A stretch of 64,000 nt of DNA from Kingella oralis (GCF_014054985.1 NZ_CP059569.1:496001-560000), one strand, 5' to 3'. Counted from the first letter of the stretch, positions 35,590-44,177 are shown. The notes: generated from the sequence alone by a model not told the origin. Numbers and translations are program-made.

Positions 35590-35600
35590 GGCAATGGATT

Positions 35601-35659
35601 GTTTTTACAATTATTTCTGAATATCAAACAAGATTTTCGCCTGCGCGGGAATGACGGCA
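35601..35659 (-). repeat. Partial dRS3-like element
   Basis: On the minus strand this reads GCCGTCATTCCCGCGCAGGC followed by an AT-rich part, closely matching the left half of the element at 19071-19178. The second half of its dRS3 motif has mutated (GAAAAT in place of GGGAAT), and the opposite arm is absent. Confidence 0.55.
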
Positions 35660-35800
35660 TTTCTTATTTTTCAGGCTACCTCTGGGGTTTGGCAAAGGTT
35701 TCAGGCTGCTTTTGGGCGGTTGGGGTGCGCTGGAATGGGTGTGATTGGGTTGAATGTGGTAATGCGGGTTGGCAGCGAGCCACCGCTGCTCCATGGTTTG

Positions 35801-36334
35801 CTAGGTTTTTTCAGGCTGCCGATATTGTGGGCAGCTTTTTTCGTGTGCGCCTGCCAGATAGCCTGTGCTCATCAAAAATTCGCTGACGATTTCGTTGCCC
35901 ATAAATTTGAATTGCTGTTTGAACAGCCGAACCCATGCTTCTTTGCTGCGCGGATGGTGGGCATCTAGCCAGTTTTTGAAGCTGCCGTATTGTTGTTGCA
36001 GGCGTTGGATTTGCTGGGCGTTGTGGATGGCGGCTTGGATTTTGCGGCGGTTGCGGATGATGCCTGCGTTGGCGAGCAGGCGGGCGATGTCGGCTTCGCC
36101 AAAGGCGGCGACGGCGGCGATGTTGAACTGGGCATAGGCAGCCTGAAAGGCGGGGCGTTTGTTGAGGATGGTCGTCCAGCTTAGCCCTGCTTGGTTGATT
36201 TCTAAAACCAGTCGTTCAAATAGGCGGTTGTCGTCTTGCACGGGCACGCCGTATTCGGTGTCGTGGTAGGCTTTGTTGGGGTTGGGGGTGTTGGCGGGGA
36301 GGGCGGCGCAGAAGTCGCAGTAGGCTTGGGACAT
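35801..36334 (-). CDS. tag: DNA-3-methyladenine glycosylase I
   Basis: Tag removes 3-methyladenine from alkylated DNA. The 177-residue protein has AYHDTEYGVPVQDDNRLFE, INQAGLSWTTILNKR, FGEADIARLLANAGIIRNRR and FKFMGNEIVSEF. The zinc ligands of the E. coli enzyme are conserved: an N-terminal Cys (YCDFC), the His of YHDTE, and the His and Cys of AHEKSC near the end. The usual final segment is replaced by RQPEKT and a stop, which come from an uptake sequence. ATG is preceded by AAAGGAA. It is downstream of earP in the same direction, 86 bases apart. Confidence 0.93.
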   Translation of the reverse strand: MSQAYCDFCAALPANTPNPNKAYHDTEYGVPVQDDNRLFERLVLEINQAGLSWTTILNKRPAFQAAYAQFNIAAVAAFGEADIARLLANAGIIRNRRKIQAAIHNAQQIQRLQQQYGSFKNWLDAHHPRSKEAWVRLFKQQFKFMGNEIVSEFLMSTGYLAGAHEKSCPQYRQPEKT

Positions 36335-36420
36335 GGGGGTTCCTTTGGGGTGTGTATGGGGGAGGCGAATGTAAGGCAGCCTGAAAATGATGGCAAGGGG
36401 GATTTTCAGGTTGCCTTTGG

Positions 36421-37617
36421 CTACACGCGCTGGATGGTTTGCAACCAATCGCGCAACCTGCTGACGGCATCGCTTTGGGTGAGCAAATATTGCTGCCATG
36501 CGCGTGCGCTGTGTTGCCAGTCGGCAAGGTGGTCTAGCAGGGTGTGCCAATGTTGGCGGCGTTGGGCGTGGGTTAAATCGGCTGCGCCGTTGAGGTCGCA
36601 CGACAGGGCTTGGTGGGCGTGTTGCACGGCGGCTGTGGGGGCGGCGTGTTGGTGGTGCGTGTGCCAAAAGGCGGCGAGTTTGTCTAAATGGGCGGCTTGG
36701 GCTTGGGGGTAGATGTGCCAGAAAAAAGGTTTGCCGGCGAGCTGGGCGCGCACAAAGCTGTCTTCGCCGCGCACAATCAGCACATCGGCTGCCCATAGGG
36801 CGCGGTCAAACCGCGCTTGCGGCACAAAGTTTTGGTTGATGATTTTCAGGCTGCCTAATGTGCGTGCTTGTGGCGCATCGTTGCTGTTTGCTGTTTTCAG
36901 GCTGCCTGAAACGTTGCCCCATGCGGATAAACTGGTTTGCAGCGGTTTGCCTGCGCAGTGCAACACGATTTCGCGCTCTTGTTCTGCCAATGCAGCGGCC
37001 CATTTTTGCCAAATGTCGCTAGCGTAACCAAAGGCGAAAATGTGCAGGGCGGCGGTTTTGAGGCTGGGCGTATTTTCAGGCTGCCTCTGTTTAAACGCAT
37101 CCATCTGTTCAACATAATCCGCCTCGCGCAGCAAGCCGCCGCTCTCGGGCACAAAGCCCATTTGCCAAAAATATTTCTCGCAGCCGTTGGCTTGCAGGCT
37201 GGGCATGGCGTGGGTGCGAATCGCCCAATCTTCCGCGCTCAGGTATTCCCAGTTGAGCCACACGGGGCGATGCGCTTGGATGATGGCGTGCACATTGGGC
37301 GGCAGGGCGCAGGCGAAGGTTTCAACCAGCAAATCGGGCGCGGGCGCGTTATCCAAATCGGCATGCCGCGCTTCCTGCCATGCGTGCAGTCGGATGCCTT
37401 GATGGGCGCAGGGCAGGGCGGCGGGCGCATCGGGGGCAATGGCTTGCAGCGCGGCAAGGTTGTCCAGCCACAGATGCACCTGCCAGCCGATCCGTTGGCG
37501 CAGTTCTTGCGCGAGCCGCCACGACACGCCGATGTCGCCAAAGTTGTCGATAACGGTGCAAAAAAGCCAACAGGTGAACGGTTTGGCGGTAGAATAGCGC
37601 GGTTTGTTTTTGTCCAT
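36421..37617 (-). CDS. earP: EF-P arginine rhamnosyltransferase EarP
   Basis: EarP adds rhamnose to an arginine of elongation factor P, which helps ribosomes through polyproline stretches. The 398-residue GT-B enzyme starts with CTVIDNFGDIGVSWRLAQEL, the family signature with the catalytic Asp, and later has VWLNWEYLSAEDW, MGFVPESGGLL, and the C-terminal VRGEDSFVRAQLAGKPFFWH donor-binding region. Three in-frame uptake sequences lie in the middle (RQPENTPSLKT, SGSLKTANS, LGSLKIIN), between the two Rossmann domains. ATG 37617 was chosen because the longer frame overlaps the divergent tlpA-like gene. Confidence 0.93.
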   Translation of the reverse strand: MDKNKPRYSTAKPFTCWLFCTVIDNFGDIGVSWRLAQELRQRIGWQVHLWLDNLAALQAIAPDAPAALPCAHQGIRLHAWQEARHADLDNAPAPDLLVETFACALPPNVHAIIQAHRPVWLNWEYLSAEDWAIRTHAMPSLQANGCEKYFWQMGFVPESGGLLREADYVEQMDAFKQRQPENTPSLKTAALHIFAFGYASDIWQKWAAALAEQEREIVLHCAGKPLQTSLSAWGNVSGSLKTANSNDAPQARTLGSLKIINQNFVPQARFDRALWAADVLIVRGEDSFVRAQLAGKPFFWHIYPQAQAAHLDKLAAFWHTHHQHAAPTAAVQHAHQALSCDLNGAADLTHAQRRQHWHTLLDHLADWQHSARAWQQYLLTQSDAVSRLRDWLQTIQRV

Positions 37618-37638
37618 AATGTGTTGAAGGAGACCGGA

Positions 37639-38121
37639 ATGAAAATATTGAAAAGTTTGGCCGTTTTGGCGTTGTGCGCGGCGTTGCCTGCGGGCGCGGC
37701 GGATTTTGTGTCGCACGCGGATAACAAGCCGCAGCAGTTAGCCAGCGGCGATAAGGTGCAGATTGTGAACTTGTGGGCAACTTGGTGCAAACCTTGTCGC
37801 AAGGAAATGCCTGCGATGAGCCAATGGTATCAACAAAAAGGCAAAAAGCAAGGCATTGAGCTGGTTGGCATTGCGGTGGATTCGCCTGAAAACGTGAGCA
37901 AATTTTTAAAAGCCACGCCTGTTTCGTATCCGATTTGGCGTTATACGGGCGCAAACAGCCGCGCGATGATGCGCGATTTGGGCAACACGGTGGGCGGCCT
38001 GCCTTACACGGTGGTGCGCTTACCCAAATGCGGCGCGCAGCAGACTTTGCTGGGCGAAGTGGACGGGGCGAAGCTGGATAGCGCGGTGGCGGCGGTGAAG
38101 GCGAAGTGTGGGAAGAAATGA
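37639..38121 (+). CDS. TlpA-like periplasmic thioredoxin
   Basis: The 160-residue protein has a Sec signal (LAVLALCAALPAGAA) and a thioredoxin fold of the TlpA/ResA type: VNLWATWCKPCRKEMPAM with the WCKPC active site, GIAVDSPENVSKFL, and the cis-proline region GLPYTVV. Two more cysteines (LPKCGAQQ and KAKCGKK) sit at the C-terminus. It probably reduces disulfides in the periplasm, for example in cytochrome c maturation, but no ccm genes are nearby. AAGGAG precedes the start. It is divergent from earP with 21 bases between start codons; TAGAAT at 37590 may be its -10 box. Confidence 0.88.
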   Translation: MKILKSLAVLALCAALPAGAADFVSHADNKPQQLASGDKVQIVNLWATWCKPCRKEMPAMSQWYQQKGKKQGIELVGIAVDSPENVSKFLKATPVSYPIWRYTGANSRAMMRDLGNTVGGLPYTVVRLPKCGAQQTLLGEVDGAKLDSAVAAVKAKCGKK

Positions 38122-38245
38122 AGGGGGTGAGGCAGCCTGAAAGTTAAAGGTTGCAATGAAGTTTGGAATGATGTTTTCAGGCTGCCTTTGGGGATTGGAG
38201 GCAGCCTGAAATTTTTGTGGAATGGTAGAGGCAGGCTGAAAACCA

Positions 38246-38310
38246 AAATGGAACGGCGACGGCTCGTCGCCAAATTGGCAAAATATTGGCGAGCCACCGA
38301 ACTCCATTGG
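38246..38310. repeat. Palindromic GGCGAGC repeat, copy 2
   Basis: AAATGGAACGGCGACGGCTC at one end and GGCGAGCCACCGAACTCCAT at the other, with a short AT-rich centre. It is a shortened version of the copies at 18881 and 50357. Confidence 0.55.
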
Positions 38311-38458
38311 GTGTCGGTTTACACAAGTTTCAGGCTGCCTCAGACCATCTCATCATCGAAGGCAGCCTGAAAAACAAAATCGCTTGATATTCAGCCAAGC
38401 GATTTCTTACTAGATAGATTGATTTTAGCTTCGCAACTCCGCTACGCTCCGCAGGCTG

Positions 38459-38905
38459 CCTAATGCTTCATAAATGGTTAATACTGCTGCCCCTCCCCTA
38501 CGTCCAGCAGAACGCAGCATTCTTTTTTCGGGAAAAAGCGTGCGCTTGTTCGACGACGCGCAAAGCGCGTCTAGTTCGCACGCGCCGAAAAAAGGATGCG
38601 GAGAGAGGGGAGTTTGGCGCAGCCAAACCTGCATGTCGGGGTCGCCTTTCTTTTGCCAGAACCTGTATTCGTTATCTGCGCGATCGGATTTTGTATTCAG
38701 TGAATACGAATACAAGGCGACAAGCCAAGTTAATAGTGGTTCTATTAACTTGGCTTGGCAACGCGGTAGGCGTGTTCAATGAAGGCAAAAGCAGCCGTGC
38801 AGATAGCGAATGCAGGTTCTCATTCTTTGGTGAAGCAAAGAAAAGTAAGTGCCCCGCTGGCACGAGACGCATGGTTAAAGCTACACCCAACGCTAACCAC
38901 AAAGC
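38459..38905 (-). repeat. 450-bp dispersed repeat, copy B (inverted relative to copy A)
   Basis: It matches 12771-13222 in reverse orientation along its whole length with scattered differences, including the perfect inverted repeat around GCCAAGTTAATAG. It fills most of the 968-base gap between the TlpA-like gene and glnA. The remaining bases hold uptake sequences, a short hairpin near 38380-38405 and a GCTTCGCAACTCCGC segment fused to an uptake sequence. Confidence 0.7.
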
Positions 38906-39010
38906 ACCAACTCATTTTCAGGCTGCCTCATCTTACCCACACCAAAAGGCAGCCTGAAACCGCACCCCGCACCCATTTGTAAACAACCCCCTGCCTTTTG
39001 TAAATAAATG

Positions 39011-39039
39011 TTGTCGCGCAACATCAAAAATGGCACAAT
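39011..39039 (+). promoter_or_regulatory. Possible sigma-70 promoter of glnA
   Basis: TTGTCG at 39011-39016 and CACAAT at 39034-39039 are 17 bases apart, ending 51 bases before the glnA start. Confidence 0.35.
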
Positions 39040-39090
39040 CTTTCGCGTTATTTTTCTGAACTATAACTCTGCCCAGCAAGGAGCAACGCC

Positions 39091-40518
39091 ATGTCCATTA
39101 ACGCCATCAACAACGTCATCAACCTAATTGAAGAAAACGAAGCCCGCTTCGTTGATTTGCGCTTCACCGACACCAAAGGCAAGCAGCACCATTTCACCAT
39201 CCCCGCCCACGTTGTGTTAGAAGACCCCGAAGAATGGTTTGAAACAGGACAAGCGTTTGATGGCTCGTCCATCGGTGGCTGGAAAGGCATCCAAGCCTCC
39301 GACATGCAGCTTCGCCCCGACCCCAGCACCGCCTTTATTGACCCCTTTTTCGACGATGCCACCGTGGTGCTGATTTGCGACGTGATCGACCCCGCCCACG
39401 GGCAAGGCTACGACCGCGACCCGCGCAGCATCGCCCGCCGCGCCGAAGCGTATTTGAAATCGACAGGCATCGGCGACACCGCGTATTTTGGGCCCGAACC
39501 CGAATTTTTCGTGTTTGACGGCGTGGCGTTTGAAACGCACATGGACAAAGCCCGCTTTGAAATCACCTCCGAAAGCGCGGCATGGAGCAGCGGCTATCAT
39601 TACGACGGGCAAAACACGGGGCATCGCGCCGTGGTAAAAGGCGGCTACGCGCCCGTTGCGCCAGTGGATGCGGGGCAAGATTTGCGCTCGGCGATGGTGC
39701 GCGTGTTGGAAGAAATCGGCATCCCCGTAGAAGTGCATCACGGCGAAGTGGGCACAGGCAGCCAAATGGAAATTGGCACAAAATTCAGCACCTTAGTGCA
39801 ACGCGCCGACTGGACGCAAGACATGAAATATGTGATTTGGAACGTGGCGCACAATTTCAACAAAACCGCCACCTTTATGCCCAAACCGCTGATGGGCGAT
39901 AACGGCAGCGGTATGCACGTTCACCAATCCATCTGGAAAGACGGCAAAAACCTGTTTGCGGGCGACGGCTACGCAGGGTTGAGCGACCTTGCGCTGTATT
40001 ACATTGGCGGCATCATCCACCACGCCAAGGCTTTGAACGCCATCACCAACCCCGCCACCAATTCCTACAAACGCCTTGTGCCACATTTTGAAGCCCCTGT
40101 GAAACTGGCGTATTCCGCCAAAAACCGCTCGGCATCCATCCGCATCCCCGCGGTGCACAGCAGCAAAGCGGTGCGGATTGAAGCGCGCTTCCCCGACCCG
40201 ATGGCAAACCCATATCTGGCGTTCGCCGCCTTGCTGATGGCGGGCTTGGACGGCATTCAAAACAAAATCCACCCTGGCGACCCCGCTACCAAAAACCTCT
40301 ACGACTTGCCACCCGAGGAAGACGCGCAAGTGCCCACCGTGTGCGCTTCGCTGGCAGAAGCCCTTGCCGCGCTGCAAGATGACCACGAATTTTTGCTGTG
40401 CGGCGGCGTGTTCAGCCAAGAGTGGATTGACAGCTACATCGCGTTTAAGGCGGAAGACGTGCGCCGTATGCAAATGGCACCGCATCCGCTGGAATTTGAG
40501 ATGTATTATTCGCTGTAA
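39091..40518 (+). CDS. glnA: Glutamine synthetase type I
   Basis: GlnA makes glutamine from glutamate and ammonia with ATP, as a dodecamer. The 475-residue protein has FDGSSIGGW, YFGPEPEFFVFD with metal-binding glutamates, GSQMEIGTKF, NGSGMHVHQS, the ATP loop region KRLVPHFEAPVKLAYS, NRSASIRIP, and the arginine/metal segment RIEARFPDPMANPYLA. The adenylylation site NLYDLPPEE (Tyr near residue 404) is present, so it belongs to the GSI-beta class controlled by GlnE. AAGGAG precedes the start. It ends in an uptake-sequence hairpin and stands alone, without ntrBC. Confidence 0.97.
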   Translation: MSINAINNVINLIEENEARFVDLRFTDTKGKQHHFTIPAHVVLEDPEEWFETGQAFDGSSIGGWKGIQASDMQLRPDPSTAFIDPFFDDATVVLICDVIDPAHGQGYDRDPRSIARRAEAYLKSTGIGDTAYFGPEPEFFVFDGVAFETHMDKARFEITSESAAWSSGYHYDGQNTGHRAVVKGGYAPVAPVDAGQDLRSAMVRVLEEIGIPVEVHHGEVGTGSQMEIGTKFSTLVQRADWTQDMKYVIWNVAHNFNKTATFMPKPLMGDNGSGMHVHQSIWKDGKNLFAGDGYAGLSDLALYYIGGIIHHAKALNAITNPATNSYKRLVPHFEAPVKLAYSAKNRSASIRIPAVHSSKAVRIEARFPDPMANPYLAFAALLMAGLDGIQNKIHPGDPATKNLYDLPPEEDAQVPTVCASLAEALAALQDDHEFLLCGGVFSQEWIDSYIAFKAEDVRRMQMAPHPLEFEMYYSL

Positions 40519-40530
40519 ACGGATGGCGTT

Positions 40531-40570
40531 AGGCAGCCTGAAAACGTTGAAATGCGTTTTCAGGCTGCCT
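40531..40570 (+). terminator. Inverted uptake-sequence pair after glnA
   Basis: Facing uptake sequences with an AACGTTGAAATGCG-type loop, 12 bases after the glnA stop. An almost identical hairpin lies at 42681-42720. Confidence 0.7.
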
Positions 40571-40671
40571 ATTGGAGTAGGCAAAGAAGCAGCCTGAAAA
40601 CGTAGTGGAATACATGAAGCTATATCCGATTTAATCGGCGCGTAGGGTGTGTACCGCAGGCACGCACGCGG

Positions 40672-40761
40672 GTTTAGGGGTCGCGTGCGTGGCAAAGCCA
40701 CACACCCTACTACTCATGTTGTTGTTATCAAACAAGGTGGGCAACGAGTTGCCCACCCTAC
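40672..40761 (+). repeat. 90-bp direct repeat, left copy
   Basis: From GTTTAGGGGTCG to GTTGCCCACCCTAC this matches 42404-42493 in the same orientation with a single difference (C in TCGCGTG here, T there). Each copy contains palindromic segments (GTGCGTGGC...GCCACACACC and GTGGGCAAC...GTTGCCCAC). The two copies flank the DUF389 gene. Confidence 0.85.
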
Positions 40762-40824
40762 AGGCGCTTGATCACAATTGTGAGGTAGCATTCAAAACAA
40801 TCGTTAAAATTTGAGGATAAGAAA

Positions 40825-42244
40825 ATGCAGGAACAGGAAAATAGTAAAAATCAGGAAGTACAAGACAATCACACAATGACCAAACTGCAAGATGTATTCA
40901 ACCTTGCACATGACCAAGCTCATCCTGACAAAATCGATGCCGCCATCCGTGCCAATACGCGGGTATCTGGAACTAACATGTGGGTATTGATGTTTGCCAT
41001 TGCCGTGGCGAGTATCGGTTTGAATGTAAACAGCACGGCGGTAGTGATTGGGGCGATGTTGATTTCTCCGTTGATGGGGCCGATCGTCGGTGTGGGTTAC
41101 GGTGCCGCGGTAGGCGATACTGCACTGATCCGCCAAGCAGCACGCAATATTATTGTGTTCATCGCCATCAGTTTGGTTACCGCTACACTGTATTTCCTGC
41201 TAACCCCGCTGAAAGAGGCACAAAGCGAGCTTTTGGCACGTACCCAGCCAACCCTATGGGACGTGTTAATTGCCTTCTTCGGCGGTAGTGCAGGCATTGT
41301 GGCATTAACGCGCAAAGAAGGAGGCAATGCCATCCCGGGTGTGGCAATTGCCACTGCACTGATGCCTCCTCTGTGCACGGCGGGCTATGGACTAGCACAC
41401 GGTAACTGGCACTATTTTTTCGGTGCTTTTTATCTGTTTGCCATCAACTGCGTGTTCATCGCTTTTTCCACCCTACTGTTTTCCAAACTACTTAAGCTGC
41501 CGCGCAGGGGGCTGGTAAGTGAGACCAAACGCAGACTGCACCGTATTATTATCACAGCCGTAGTGTTGGCAGTGATGATTCCGAGCGGATATATGGCATC
41601 GGGACTAGTGCGTCAGGAGCTGTTTAATACCAAAGCCAACAATGCCATCGCCGCTGCACAACAGCAGGAAGGTTTTTTCGTGCTGCGTAAAATGGTGAAC
41701 TACAAAGAAGGTGCAGTCGGGCTGATTGTCAACGGAACAGGGAATGCCGAGAAAATTACCACTCTGCTGGTCACAAATCTGAAAGCGGCAGGTATAAAAG
41801 AACCGCAAGTGAAAGTAGTCTATGCGGGGGGGCAGTGACACCAGAATTGAAGAACTGCTGGCAAGCCATAACAACTCGGTGCAGTTACAGAACAAGCTGG
41901 AAGAGCAGCAGGCCTACATCGATACCGTGCTGGCGGGCAAAACCACCAGTCCCGAAGACGTAGCAGTACTGAGGGAAATCAAAGCCCAATATCCGGAAGC
42001 CGAAAAAATCGTTGTTGGGCGCGGTTTGGTTTGGGAAAAAGCACAAACTGCACCCGCTACGCAGGAGCAGCCTGAGAGAGTTCAAAGCGAAGAAGCGGAC
42101 GCAAGTAACAATGTTGTTGTCTCCCTCGAATTCGACCAACCTCTGCCCGCCAAAGACCGCGAACGGTTACAGGCGTGGTTGAACCAGCGTTATGAAGGTA
42201 CAACGGTGCGCTTGTTGGTCAATACCAAAGTTTTGGACAAATAG
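40825..42244 (+). pseudogene. DUF389 family membrane protein, broken at a poly-G tract
   Basis: The first frame gives 337 residues of a DUF389 protein: a short soluble start, then several membrane helices with NSTAVVIGAMLISPLMGPIV, FFGGSAGIVALTRKEGGNAI and ALMPPLCTAGYGLA. These are conserved in the family, whose role is unknown. It ends early in VVYAGGQ. The second frame continues at once as GGSDTRIEELLASHNNSVQL and runs to 42244 with a soluble, glutamate-rich domain. The switch is at a run of seven G (41826-41832); six G would give one ~472-residue protein. AGGATAAG precedes the start. Codon use is less GC-biased than in the neighbours and there is no king-type uptake sequence inside. Confidence 0.8.
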
Positions 42245-42273
42245 GCATCCCTCAAATATTTCGCCTGAACCCC

Positions 42274-42305
42274 GGAGGCTAGCTAGAACTTTTCAGGTAG
42301 CCTCC
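42274..42305 (+). terminator. Hairpin containing an Eikenella-type uptake sequence
   Basis: GGAGGCTA and TAGCCTCC form an 8-bp stem around a 16-base loop, 30 bases after the DUF389 stop. On the minus strand 42291-42303 contains AGGCTACCTGAA, the exact AG-eikDUS, unlike the king-type sequence used elsewhere in the window. Confidence 0.7.
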
Positions 42306-42403
42306 CTTAGTGTGAATTATGAATGACGAAACCCGCCCGCTTGTATATCGGAACTCCCGTATCATAGCAACCAACCGCCCAGCCGCCACCCGCACCCACC
42401 CAA

Positions 42404-42493
42404 GTTTAGGGGTCGTGTGCGTGGCAAAGCCACACACCCTACTACTCATGTTGTTGTTATCAAACAAGGTGGGCAACGAGTTGCCCACCCTAC
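42404..42493 (+). repeat. 90-bp direct repeat, right copy
   Basis: It matches 40672-40761 at 89 of 90 positions in the same orientation. The gap 42245-42724 also holds the CAGGGGCAAGCCCCTG repeat at 42538-42597 and a further GTGGGCAAGCGAGTTGCCCA palindrome near 42645. Confidence 0.85.
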
Positions 42494-42537
42494 GGGCGCG
42501 GGCGGGGTGGTTGATTATTTTGAAATACTTGCCCGCG

Positions 42538-42597
42538 TGGGGTGCAGGGGCTTGCCCCTGCTCGTGGTAGGCGGCGAAACGCCTGCTCTGGCAAAAG
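42538..42597 (-). repeat. Dispersed repeat with CAGGGGCAAGCCCCTG palindrome, second copy
   Basis: On the minus strand it reads GCAGGCGTTTCGCC, then ACCACGAGCAGGGGCAAGCC, as at 22652-22705. Confidence 0.5.
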
Positions 42598-42680
42598 ATT
42601 GGCGATGCTTCAATGCAGCCTGAAAGTGGTCAATGGAAACATTTGGTGGGCAAGCGAGTTGCCCACCCTACGGCTATATT

Positions 42681-42720
42681 AGGCAGCCTGAAAACGTTGA
42701 ATGCGTTTTCAGGCTGCCTT
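42681..42720. terminator. Inverted uptake-sequence pair after the alpha/beta hydrolase
   Basis: Facing uptake sequences four bases beyond the stop codon of the minus-strand hydrolase gene. Confidence 0.65.
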
Positions 42721-42724
42721 TTAT

Positions 42725-43354
42725 TTAGCCGATGATGCAGGGCGCAAAGCGGTTGATGGTGTCGCGCAGGGCGATGAGTTTGCCGTGGAAGAAATGCCCG
42801 CTTTCGGGGATAACGATGAGCGGGATGTCTTGCGCGGCGCACCATGCGAGGGGTTTGGCGATGTCCACCACTTCGTCTTTTTCGCCGTGGATGATGAGGG
42901 TTTTTTGCACGTCGGGCGTGGGTGGCGTGGGCAGGGCGTAGTGGTTGAGGGCGGCGCCGATGAGCAGCAAGAGGTCGGGACGGCGCGCTTGGGCGGCGAA
43001 ATTGGCAACGTAGCCGCCGAACGAGAAGCCTGCGATGGCGAGCAGGGCGGCTTGCGGGTGCTGGGCGCGGGCGTGGTCGATGACGGCGATGCAGTCGTCG
43101 GTTTCGCCTTTGCCCTCGCTGTATTGCCCTGCGCTGTTGCCTGTGCCGCGCAGGTTGGGCAGGTAGCAGTGAAAGCCCATTTGCGCGAGGCATTTGGCGG
43201 CGGTTTGGATGACTTTGTTGGTGAAGGTGCCGCCTTGGGTGGGGTTGGGGTGGTTGATAACGGCAACGCCGCGTTCTGTGCCTTGGGCAGGGAGGTAGAG
43301 GGTTTCTAGGTTGCCAACGGGGCCGTAGATTTGGATAAGGGTTTGTTGTGCCAT
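42725..43354 (-). CDS. Alpha/beta hydrolase of the CC0125/dienelactone-like type
   Basis: The 209-residue cytoplasmic protein has an alpha/beta-hydrolase fold. The nucleophile serine is in AGFSFGGYVA (GxSxG), the acid is the Asp of HGEKDEVVD, and the His is in ESGHFFHGK. It also shows NHPNPTQGGTFTNKVIQTAA and LPNLRGTGNSAGQY, typical of the small family of predicted alpha/beta-superfamily hydrolases common in proteobacteria. The substrate is unknown. ATG 43354 has AAGGAAAC upstream; a much longer frame upstream is not credible. It is in the same direction as the LysE-family gene, 74 bases away. Confidence 0.85.
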   Translation of the reverse strand: MAQQTLIQIYGPVGNLETLYLPAQGTERGVAVINHPNPTQGGTFTNKVIQTAAKCLAQMGFHCYLPNLRGTGNSAGQYSEGKGETDDCIAVIDHARAQHPQAALLAIAGFSFGGYVANFAAQARRPDLLLLIGAALNHYALPTPPTPDVQKTLIIHGEKDEVVDIAKPLAWCAAQDIPLIVIPESGHFFHGKLIALRDTINRFAPCIIG

Positions 43355-43428
43355 TTTGTTTCCTTGGGTTGATGTGGGTGGGGTTTTTTCAGGCTGCCTT
43401 TGGCATAGTGAGGCAGTCTGAAAGTGGG

Positions 43429-44052
43429 TTAGCTGATGATGACTTTGATGCCCAGCGCGGTCATGGCAACGCCGAGTACGCGGTCTATCCAATGCCCTGC
43501 TTTTTGGAAGCGTTGGTTGACGGCGGGCATGGAGAGCAGGAAGGTTACGAGGGCGAACCAGGCAAATTGCAGCACCATCATCCATGCGCCGTATACGGCA
43601 AGCTGCCAAGTGGGCATGGTGGGGGAGAGGACGATGGTGAAGATGGAGACGAAGTACACGGGGGCTTTGGGGTTGAGCACGTTGCACAGGAAGCCTTTAA
43701 TCAGCGCGGTGCGGGCGGATTGGGGGGCGGCTTTGGCGGCGCTGATTTCGGTGATTTCGCCTTTGGCTTTGGCGCGGATGCCTTTGTAGCCGAGGTAGAT
43801 AAGGTATGCGCCGCCGATGATTTTGACGGCGGTGAGCAGCCATGCGGCGGATGCGATAAGGGCGGCCATGCCGAGCACGGAATAGGCGATGTGGATGCCC
43901 AAGCCGAGTGCCACGCCAAGGCTGCTAATCAGCCCGATGCGCCTGCCTTGCCCGAGGGCTTGCTGGGAGATAAAGACGAAGTCGGGGCCGGGGGACATCG
44001 CGCCGAGGATGTGGATGCCGGTGATTAGGATGAAGCCGTGCCAGAAGGTCAT
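43429..44052 (-). CDS. LysE/RhtB-family amino acid exporter
   Basis: The 207-residue protein has the five-to-six-helix layout of LysE/RhtB exporters. The signature GAMSPGPDFVFISQQALGQG lies near the N-terminus, followed by GLGIHIAYSVLGMAALI, GGAYLIYLGYKGIRA, GFLCNVLNPKAPVYFVSIF and a C-terminal helix. These inner-membrane proteins export amino acids such as lysine, homoserine or threonine using the proton gradient. The substrate cannot be told from sequence. AAGGAATC precedes the start. Confidence 0.88.
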   Translation of the reverse strand: MTFWHGFILITGIHILGAMSPGPDFVFISQQALGQGRRIGLISSLGVALGLGIHIAYSVLGMAALIASAAWLLTAVKIIGGAYLIYLGYKGIRAKAKGEITEISAAKAAPQSARTALIKGFLCNVLNPKAPVYFVSIFTIVLSPTMPTWQLAVYGAWMMVLQFAWFALVTFLLSMPAVNQRFQKAGHWIDRVLGVAMTALGIKVIIS

Positions 44053-44110
44053 GAGGAGATTCCTTGTGTTGGGGTTGGAGAGGGAAGCCTGAAAACGGGC
44101 TGGGGGATTA

Positions 44111-44177
44111 TGGTTGGCAGTTGCGTCGTTTTAACCATGCGTCTCGTGCCGACGGGTATTTGCTTTTCTTTGTTTCT
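44111..44177 (+). repeat. Fragment of the 450-bp dispersed repeat (copy C)
   Basis: TTTTAACCATGCGTCTCGTG and the following CTTTGTTTCTT match the first ~65 bases of copy A. The rest of the gap 44053-44496 holds uptake sequences and a GGCGAGC-type palindrome. Confidence 0.5.

Noticed and set aside
36937..37638. Long N-terminal extension of the TlpA-like gene
   Set aside because: It runs antisense to earP. A signal peptide with a good ribosome binding site starts at 37639.
39031..39046. TGGCAC-N5-TTCGC before glnA looks like a sigma-54 promoter
   Set aside because: The second half is not TTGC at the required spacing, and a sigma-70 pair TTGTCG/CACAAT fits the same place.
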